From Pontibacter virosus (GTDB taxonomy: Bacteria; Bacteroidota; Bacteroidia; Cytophagales; Hymenobacteraceae), in assembly GCF_003096355.1 (NCBI RefSeq), contig NZ_QEKI01000006.1, forward strand, positions 186,001 through 250,000: a stretch of 64,000 nt of DNA, read 5' to 3'. The position numbers were made by a program, and so were the translations under genes. This document shows, one piece after another, positions 44,744 to 50,782 of this stretch. How positions within the stretch are numbered: position 1 is the stretch's first letter; each line of letters starts with the position of its first letter. The notes below the pieces were generated by a model that was given only the letters and a program-made list of their open reading frames with translations, did no database searches and was not told the origin of the DNA.

Positions 44744-44881
44744 AAAAGTGGTGCCGTAGACAAGGGTTACTTCGTGGGTCGCAGGTTCGATTCCTGCCAG
44801 GGCGCGAGCGCCTTGTAGCTCAGCTGGTAGAGCAACGCCTTGCAAAAGGTTTAGGTCCTTTGTCGTCTGTCGCCCACTTTT
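44744..44881 (+). ncRNA. Y RNA, unit 3 with permuted tRNA-like module
   Basis: The outer stem is AAAAGTGG (44744-44751) with CCACTTTT (44874-44881). The constant GTGCCGTA precedes helix 44759-44766 with 44857-44864, then TTACTTCG. The 3' block is GTCTGTCGCCC. The module: T arm 44781-44797, acceptor-like hairpin 44799-44814 closed by a CGAG tetraloop, and a classical D arm with GCTC (44818-44821) and GAGC (44830-44833) around AGCTGGTA. A further hairpin-like stretch follows before the Ro helix closes. Confidence 0.88.
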
Positions 44882-44889
44882 ATAAAAAA

Positions 44890-44955
44890 TAGAGTGCCGT
44901 AAAATGGAGATACTTCGCCTGTAACGCAAAAGACTCCATTTGCCCATCGCCTCTA
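44890..44955 (+). ncRNA. Y RNA, unit 4, minimal form without tRNA-like module
   Basis: A 66-nt unit. The outer stem is TAGAG (44890-44894) with CTCTA (44951-44955). Then come GTGCCGTA, the perfect 8-bp helix AAATGGAG (44902-44909) with CTCCATTT (44934-44941), ATACTTCG after the 5' strand and GCCCATCGCCT after the 3' strand. The loop contains neither T nor D arm. It has all the Ro-binding features of its neighbours but no effector module. Confidence 0.82.
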
Positions 44956-44963
44956 TACCTACT

Positions 44964-45093
44964 GCAGGTGCCGTAGGCAAGCGTTACTTCGACTGTTAAC
45001 CGGCAGGTCGCGGGTTCGACTCCCGCCATTCCTTTGGGAATGTAGCTCAGTGGTAGAGCAGCATGTCGCTTGCTGCCTGTCGCCCTGCTTTTT
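44964..45093 (+). ncRNA. Y RNA, unit 5 with permuted tRNA-like module
   Basis: The outer stem is GCAGG (44964-44968) with CCTGC (45084-45088), followed by a T-run that can terminate transcription. The constant GTGCCGTA precedes helix 44976-44983 with 45067-45074, then TTACTTCG. The 3' block is GCCTGTCGCCC. The module: T arm 45010-45026 (loop TTCGACT), acceptor-like hairpin 45027-45042 (6 bp, loop TTTG), D arm with GCTC (45045-45048) and GAGC (45056-45059). This is the clearest copy of the permuted tRNA-like fold. Confidence 0.9.
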
Positions 45094-45189
45094 GTATCTG
45101 AGGCCACCTTTGGCACGTAAGCCGAAGGGTTTTCAGGGATAAAACCTTATATTCATTTCAGCATACCGCTATAGCCGAAAACAAATCAG

Positions 45190-46566
45190 ATGATCTTAGA
45201 AATCACCACCACCCACTCCCCGGCCACAGACCTGGGCTACCTGCTGCACAAGCACCCGGATAAGGTACAGTCTGTAGAGCTGGCGGCGGGGAAAGCGCAT
45301 GTCTTTTACCCCGAGGCCACTGCCGAACGCTGCACCGCCTGCCTTATGCTCGACATCAACCCGGTAGACCTGGTGCGGGTGCGCAAAGGCAATTATGCAC
45401 TGCAGGACCAGTACGTGAACGACCGCCCCTATACCAGCAACTCCTTTTTAAGTTCGGCCATCTCCAAAGCCTTTGGCTCGGCGCTCAACGGCAGGTGCAA
45501 CCCTAGGCCGGAGCTGCCCCAGACGCCCATGCCCTTCACGCTGCGGCTGAGTTCGCTGCGTGTGGATGCGGAGTTGGAAGCCGTGGAGCGGCTCTTTGTG
45601 CCGCTGGGCTATGAATTGGAGGTGCAGACCATTCCGTTGGACACCGCTTTCCCCGGCTGGGGCCTGAGCAAGTACATCAACCTGACGCTGCACAAGACCT
45701 GCACGCTGCAGGAGCTGCTCTCCCATGTCTATGTGCTAATACCAGTACTCGACAACAGCCGTCACAGCTACGTCTCGCAGCACGACATCGAGATACTGAT
45801 GCAGAAAGGCGAAGGCTGGCTGGAGCAGCACCCGGAGCGCGACTGGATCACCCGCCGCTTCCTGCGCAACCTGCGCACCTATGCCAACGAGGCCATTCTG
45901 CGCCTGGCTGGCGAAGAGGCCTTGCCGCTAACTGATTACCGGTCGCCGCTACAGGAGAGCCTGCACCAGCAGCGCCTCCGCCGTGCCTTTGAGCGACTGA
46001 AAGAGAGCGGTGCGCAACGTGTGCTGGATCTGGGCTGCGGCTCGGGCAAACTGCTGCAGCTCCTGCTCCGCGAAGGGCAGTTTAAGAAGATCACAGGTAT
46101 GGACGTGTCGTTTTCAGAACTGCAGCTGGCCAAGGAAAACCTGCACCTGAACGAGGCCTCCCCTGCCCTGCGCGAGCGGCTCTCGCTTTTCCAGGGGTCG
46201 GTGACATACCTCGACGAGCGGCTGAAGGGCTACGACGCCGTGGCCCTGGTGGAGGTGATCGAGCACCTGGACGAGGAAAGGCTGCCGGCCATGGAGCGTG
46301 TCGTCTTTGGCTACGCTGCCCCGGATACGGTGGTACTCTCCACCCCCAATGCTGAATACAACGTCATTTATGAAAAGCTGGACGCAGAGGCCTTCCGACA
46401 CGAGGATCACCGTTTTGAGTGGACGCGGGAGCAGTTCAGCAATTGGTGCGACCACATCTGCCGCAGCTTTGGTTACGAGGTCAGCCTGGAGCCGGTGGGC
46501 CAGGAAGAGCCAGGAGTTGGAGCACCCTCCCAACTGGCGGTATTTAAAAAGACGAAACAAGCATGA
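45190..46566 (+). CDS. hen1: 3'-terminal RNA ribose 2'-O-methyltransferase Hen1
   Basis: The 458-residue protein has the bacterial Hen1 N-terminal domain (about 1-245, opening MILEITTTHSPATDLGYLLHKHPDK) and a C-terminal methyltransferase. The latter has the SAM loop VLDLGCGSGKLL (about 277) and the metal site with Glu-x-x-Glu-His in ALVEVIEHLDEERL, followed by His in FRHEDHRFEW. It methylates the 2'-OH at the 3' end of broken RNA before Pnkp seals it, so the site cannot be cut again. The ATG of pnkp overlaps its stop by 4 bp. CACCTTTG at 45105-45112 resembles the -7 box of site 1, but no operator precedes it, so hen1 may also be read through from the Ro60/Y RNA transcript. Confidence 0.95.
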   Translation: MILEITTTHSPATDLGYLLHKHPDKVQSVELAAGKAHVFYPEATAERCTACLMLDINPVDLVRVRKGNYALQDQYVNDRPYTSNSFLSSAISKAFGSALNGRCNPRPELPQTPMPFTLRLSSLRVDAELEAVERLFVPLGYELEVQTIPLDTAFPGWGLSKYINLTLHKTCTLQELLSHVYVLIPVLDNSRHSYVSQHDIEILMQKGEGWLEQHPERDWITRRFLRNLRTYANEAILRLAGEEALPLTDYRSPLQESLHQQRLRRAFERLKESGAQRVLDLGCGSGKLLQLLLREGQFKKITGMDVSFSELQLAKENLHLNEASPALRERLSLFQGSVTYLDERLKGYDAVALVEVIEHLDEERLPAMERVVFGYAAPDTVVLSTPNAEYNVIYEKLDAEAFRHEDHRFEWTREQFSNWCDHICRSFGYEVSLEPVGQEEPGVGAPSQLAVFKKTKQA

Positions 46567-49106
46567 AAGAAATAAAACTACCCGAAATAGCCCTGGTCCT
46601 GCTGGTGGGGCCGAGCAGCGCCGGCAAGAGCACCTTCGCCAGAAAACACTTTTTAGGCACCGAAGTGATCTCCTCCGACTATTGCCGCGCCCTGGTATCG
46701 GATGATGAGAACGATCTGAGCGCCACCGGAGACGCTTTTGAAGTGCTGAACTTTCTGGCCGCCAAGCGCCTGAAGCGGGGCAAGCTGACGGTGATCGACG
46801 CGCTCAACCTGCACAAGGACGACCGCGCCAAACTCGTCAAGCTGGCCAAGGACAACTACGCCCTGGCAGCCGCCATTGTGCTTGACACGCCTATACGCAA
46901 GCTGCTGGAAAGGCACGATGGGCGCACTGACCGCAACTTCGGGCGCCAGGTGATCGAGAAGCATTACGATATGTACCGCCGCACGCTCAAGTCCATCAAG
47001 CGCGAAGGCTTTGGCTATACCTATGTGGTGGACCCGGAGGCGGAGCTGCGGATCATACGGCAGCCGCTCTGGAACAACAAAAAAGAAGAGACCGGCCCCT
47101 TCGACATCATCGGCGACGTGCACGGCTGTTTCGACGAGCTGCAGGAGCTCCTGACAAAGCTTGGCTATAACTTAAGTAAAGGTGCAGACGGACGCTACCA
47201 GGTACAGGCCCCTGCCGGCCGTAAGGCCATTTTCCTGGGTGACCTGACAGACCGCGGACCCAAGTCGCCGGAGGTGCTGCGCCTGGTGATGGACATGGTG
47301 CGAAGTGGCAGTGCCCTCTGCATCCGCGGCAACCATGACGACAAGCTGCTGCGCTACCTGCAAGGCAAGAACGTGAGCCTGGCGCACGGGCTGGAGAAAT
47401 CGGTGCAGCAATTAACCGACACTTCTGATGATTTCAAACATGAAGTCAGCGCCTTCCTGGACGGACTTATCGCGCACTATGTGCTCGATGAGGGGAAACT
47501 GGTGGTGGCGCATGCCGGCCTGCCGGAAGAAATGCACGGACGGGCCGCCGCTGCGGTGCGCGCCTTCTGCCTCTACGGCGAAACGACCGGCGAGGTGGAT
47601 GCGTTCGGGCTGCCGGTGCGCCACGACTGGGCCAAGGGCTACCGCGGAAAAGCTACTGTGGTCTACGGCCATACCCCGGTGCCGGGCATCGACTGGCTCA
47701 ACAACACGCTCAACATCGACACCGGCTGCGTGTTCGGCGGCAGTCTGACGGCACTGCGCTATCCGGAGCGGGAGACCGTTTCCGTGGACAGCCAAGCAGT
47801 ATACAGCGAACCCATCAGACCGGTTATACCTGAAACGACAACAACAGCGCCACAACCAGAGGACGACATGCTCGACATTAGCCTGGTGCGGGAGAAGTAC
47901 ATCGTGGAGACAGGTATTGGCAAGCGCGTGATTGTGCGGGAGGAGAACGCGGTGGCGGCGCTGGAGGTCATGAGTCGCTTTGCCGTAGACCCCAAGTGGC
48001 TGGTCTACCTGCCGCCGACTATGTCGCCGCCTGAAACCAGCGGGTTGCCCGAGTATTTGGAGCACCCGCTGGAGGTCTTCAGCTACTACCGCAAGAACGG
48101 TGTGCGGCACCTGATCTGTGAAGAAAAGCACATGGGCTCCCGCGCCATCGCCATCGTCTGCAAAGATCCGGAAGTGGCCGTGAAGCGTTTCGGCATGCAG
48201 CACGCGGCGCCGGGCATTATCTACACCCGCACGGGACGCCGCTTCTTTTCGGATATGGCGACAGAAACAGCTTTCCTGGAGGTGCTACAAAAAGCACTCA
48301 CGGCGGCGGATTTCTGGGACAGCTTCGGCACCGATTGGGTGTGCCTGGATGGGGAGCTGCTGCCCTGGTCTTCCAAGGCAAAGGATCTGGTCGTAAACCA
48401 GTACGCAGCAGTCGGGGCTTCTGCCTCCAACAGCCTGGCCCGGGCTGGCGAAGTGCTGCAGCAGGCCCTGGCGCGAGGTCTGGAGGTGGATGAGATGCTG
48501 GAAATTGTCACGCAGCGGGCACAGGCCATTGATCAGTACATCACCTCCTACCGACACTATACCAGCGAAACGGAAGGAATCGAAGGGATGTCCTTTGCGC
48601 CTTTCCATATCCTGGCCTCAGAGGGGAAAGTGCACGCGGACCAGCCGCATACCTGGCACATGGAGCAGATCAGCCATATCTGCCGCCAGGACGAGCTCTT
48701 CCTGCTCCTGACCAGCCACCTGCTGGTGGACCTGGAGGATGCCGAGAGCGTCAATACCGCCGTGAACTGGTGGACGGAGCTGACAGCAGCCGGTGGCGAA
48801 GGCATGGTGGTCAAGCCGCTGGACTTTGTGCCGACATTCAAAGATAGGCTGATACAGCCGGCCATGAAGTGCCGCGGCAGCGAGTATTTGCGCATTGTCT
48901 ACGGCCCGGAGTATGACCTAAGCGGTAACCTGGAGCGGCTCAAGCAGCGCCACGTCAAGGCCAAGCGGGAGCTGGCCCTGCAGGAATTTGCGCTGGGTGT
49001 GGAAGCACTGGAGCGCTTTGTAAGGCATGAGCCATTGCGCAGGGTGCACGAGTGTGTGTTCGGCGTGCTGGCGCTGGAGAGCGAATCAGTAGATCCGAGG
49101 CTATAG
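46563..49106 (+). CDS. pnkp: Polynucleotide kinase-phosphatase and ligase Pnkp
   Basis: The 847-residue, three-domain RNA-repair enzyme has an N-terminal kinase with P-loop GPSSAGKSTF (about 16), a central calcineurin-type phosphatase with GDVHGCFDEL (about 183), GDLTDRGPKS, RGNHDDKLL, AHAGLPEEM and YGHTP, and a C-terminal adenylyltransferase (ligase) with nucleotidyl lysine motif EEKHMGSRA (about 523) and the motif V-like MVVKPLDF. It heals ends (5' phosphorylation, 3' and 2',3'-cyclic phosphate removal) and joins RNA with Hen1. The 4-bp overlap with hen1 fits the known Pnkp-Hen1 complex. The cell thus encodes two independent sealing routes side by side (RtcB and Pnkp). Confidence 0.96.
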   Translation: MKEIKLPEIALVLLVGPSSAGKSTFARKHFLGTEVISSDYCRALVSDDENDLSATGDAFEVLNFLAAKRLKRGKLTVIDALNLHKDDRAKLVKLAKDNYALAAAIVLDTPIRKLLERHDGRTDRNFGRQVIEKHYDMYRRTLKSIKREGFGYTYVVDPEAELRIIRQPLWNNKKEETGPFDIIGDVHGCFDELQELLTKLGYNLSKGADGRYQVQAPAGRKAIFLGDLTDRGPKSPEVLRLVMDMVRSGSALCIRGNHDDKLLRYLQGKNVSLAHGLEKSVQQLTDTSDDFKHEVSAFLDGLIAHYVLDEGKLVVAHAGLPEEMHGRAAAAVRAFCLYGETTGEVDAFGLPVRHDWAKGYRGKATVVYGHTPVPGIDWLNNTLNIDTGCVFGGSLTALRYPERETVSVDSQAVYSEPIRPVIPETTTTAPQPEDDMLDISLVREKYIVETGIGKRVIVREENAVAALEVMSRFAVDPKWLVYLPPTMSPPETSGLPEYLEHPLEVFSYYRKNGVRHLICEEKHMGSRAIAIVCKDPEVAVKRFGMQHAAPGIIYTRTGRRFFSDMATETAFLEVLQKALTAADFWDSFGTDWVCLDGELLPWSSKAKDLVVNQYAAVGASASNSLARAGEVLQQALARGLEVDEMLEIVTQRAQAIDQYITSYRHYTSETEGIEGMSFAPFHILASEGKVHADQPHTWHMEQISHICRQDELFLLLTSHLLVDLEDAESVNTAVNWWTELTAAGGEGMVVKPLDFVPTFKDRLIQPAMKCRGSEYLRIVYGPEYDLSGNLERLKQRHVKAKRELALQEFALGVEALERFVRHEPLRRVHECVFGVLALESESVDPRL

Positions 49107-49133
49107 CTAAAAGACTCGAATGGATAGAAGTTT

Positions 49134-49187
49134 AAAGACGGTTTACTGTAACGTAAAACTTTGCGGCTACAATAAACCGTCTTTTTT
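49134..49187 (+). terminator. Terminator after pnkp
   Basis: A 12-bp stem (49134-49145 with 49173-49184) with a 27-nt loop is followed by a T-run. It ends the Ro60/Y RNA/hen1/pnkp block. Confidence 0.8.
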
Positions 49188-49424
49188 ATTTACCTCCTAA
49201 TCAGGTGTGAATACATTCGTTAACTACCAGAATCATAAAGTACCGCGTCAATTAAGTCAGGTTAATAAAGGCCAAGGCGTGGACAATAAGTTTTCTACTT
49301 CACACGGTGAAGACTTTGCAGCATAATACTATCTTTAGCTTACTAAACAGAGATCGACCATCTAAGTAATTTACACTCATTTTTAAAGGGTTGATTTCCT
49401 ATCCTCTATTGTTACGATTGCATT
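49188..49424. other. Intergenic region before the SWIM gene
   Basis: The rest of the gap between pnkp and the SWIM gene is AT-rich and contains no TGCGCA operator, so the SWIM gene does not seem to belong to the same regulon. No clear promoter box is visible. Confidence 0.4.
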
Positions 49425-50765
49425 ATGTCAGATACTATTGTTTACCAGTACAAGCAACCCTCCTTGCTCAACAAGGCAAATGGCCTTGACGAACTGTTCC
49501 TAGCCCAGTACAGTGAGGTTCAGAAAAAGGATGTCGACTGCTTTTTTTGGGGAAAGCTTACAAATCCCTACATCACCGCACGCTGCCTGATCACCCTTTC
49601 CAATGTGGTACAGTCCAGTTTTAACCTCTCCCCCTTCCAGTTAGCCTTGCTAAAAGACCCAATCGTAACAGCGGGTAACAGCAAGATCCGGTTTGAAGGC
49701 TTCTCTCACTGTGCCGGCGTATACGCCCGTGTTGATGTAGGGCCGGATGGCCATGACGGAGAGTTTCTGGCCAATGGCACAACCAATGTGGACTTCAATC
49801 AGCCCATGCTCTCGGCATTGAGCAGCATTGGCAAAAGCGATAAGGTGATGCTCTCAGTAGGCAAAAAAGAAGTCGCCCTGCTCAAAGATGAGCGTAAGGT
49901 AGTGGAACGCAAGGTACCGCTCCCAACCAAATGGATCAAGGGGCTCACCACCGTGCAACTCTACCTGGCCGAGGCTGAAAAAGCCTATACCTTTAACCGC
50001 TTACAGGCTTTACAGCTTTTCAAGAGCATCCCGAATGGCAAACCTAAGACAGATTACTACCTGACTGTGCGTGGCAATAAGCCTGCTTTCTCCCCGGTGA
50101 AATCAACTGCCGCTATCTGCATTGGAGGTATACACCGCTTGCGTTTGCTGGAGCCTCTTTTGCCTTTAGCAGACGAGCTCCGGGTTTTCCCACACCCCAC
50201 TATGCAATCTACCACCTGGCAGCTATACTTTGGCAATGTGCGTTTCAGTCTTTCTCTTTCCCGTGATGCGTGGCGTGGCTTTTCAGGTGAAGGAGCCGCC
50301 TTAGAGGCATTGATTGCGGACGTTCCGGAGGAATGGATAGACCTGGTAGATAAATACAGTTATGCCAACCAGGAGTTCAACCCAACCCTGCTTGCCATAC
50401 AGGAAGGATTGGACCTGCGGAAGATGGAAAACATCACAGGAAGGCTCTCTGCGATGGGCTTATTGGGCTTTGACCTGGATGAGAACCACTTCTTTTACAG
50501 AAGCCTTCCTTTCAAGCTAAACCGTATCCTGAACCTGAATCCGCGCATGAAAGACGCTGAAAAGCTTTTGTCCGAAGGGAAGGTGGAGTTGGTGCTTCAG
50601 ACCGATATAAAGGTAGAAGCCCGAGTAGAAGGCAGCGGTGTTAACCACGTGGTGCTGCTGGAAGGAGAGAAAGAGCGCTGTACTTGTACCTGGTACAGTA
50701 AACATCAGGGAGAAAGAGGTCCTTGCAAACATATATTGTCTGTAAAAAAGAAACTGGCCTGTTAA
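49425..50765 (+). CDS. SWIM zinc-finger protein
   Basis: The 446-residue protein ends with the SWIM motif CTCTWYSKHQGERGPCKH (CxC, then CxH; about 423-440), a zinc-binding module for DNA or protein interactions. The first 400 residues are a mixed-fold domain typical of a Bacteroidota SWIM family (LFLAQYSEVQKKDVDCFFWGKLTNPYITARCL), in which this N-terminal part has no assigned function. The next gene (DUF6493 type) begins 17 bp downstream and is probably co-translated. The two-gene pair recurs in Bacteroidota (from memory of the families, not testable here). Confidence 0.85.
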   Translation: MSDTIVYQYKQPSLLNKANGLDELFLAQYSEVQKKDVDCFFWGKLTNPYITARCLITLSNVVQSSFNLSPFQLALLKDPIVTAGNSKIRFEGFSHCAGVYARVDVGPDGHDGEFLANGTTNVDFNQPMLSALSSIGKSDKVMLSVGKKEVALLKDERKVVERKVPLPTKWIKGLTTVQLYLAEAEKAYTFNRLQALQLFKSIPNGKPKTDYYLTVRGNKPAFSPVKSTAAICIGGIHRLRLLEPLLPLADELRVFPHPTMQSTTWQLYFGNVRFSLSLSRDAWRGFSGEGAALEALIADVPEEWIDLVDKYSYANQEFNPTLLAIQEGLDLRKMENITGRLSAMGLLGFDLDENHFFYRSLPFKLNRILNLNPRMKDAEKLLSEGKVELVLQTDIKVEARVEGSGVNHVVLLEGEKERCTCTWYSKHQGERGPCKHILSVKKKLAC

Positions 50766-50782
50766 AAGACCACCACAAGAAT

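Noticed and set aside
44781-45060. Apparent tRNA genes (GGTTCGATTCC and AGCTCAGCTGGTAGAGC motifs)
   Set aside because: The T arm precedes the D arm, and the acceptor stem is closed by a loop. There is no normal 5'-D-anticodon-T-3' order, so these are tRNA-like modules inside Y RNAs and not tRNA genes.
47412-48203. 263-codon minus-strand frame inside pnkp
   Set aside because: Antisense shadow; pnkp has all expected motifs across this interval.
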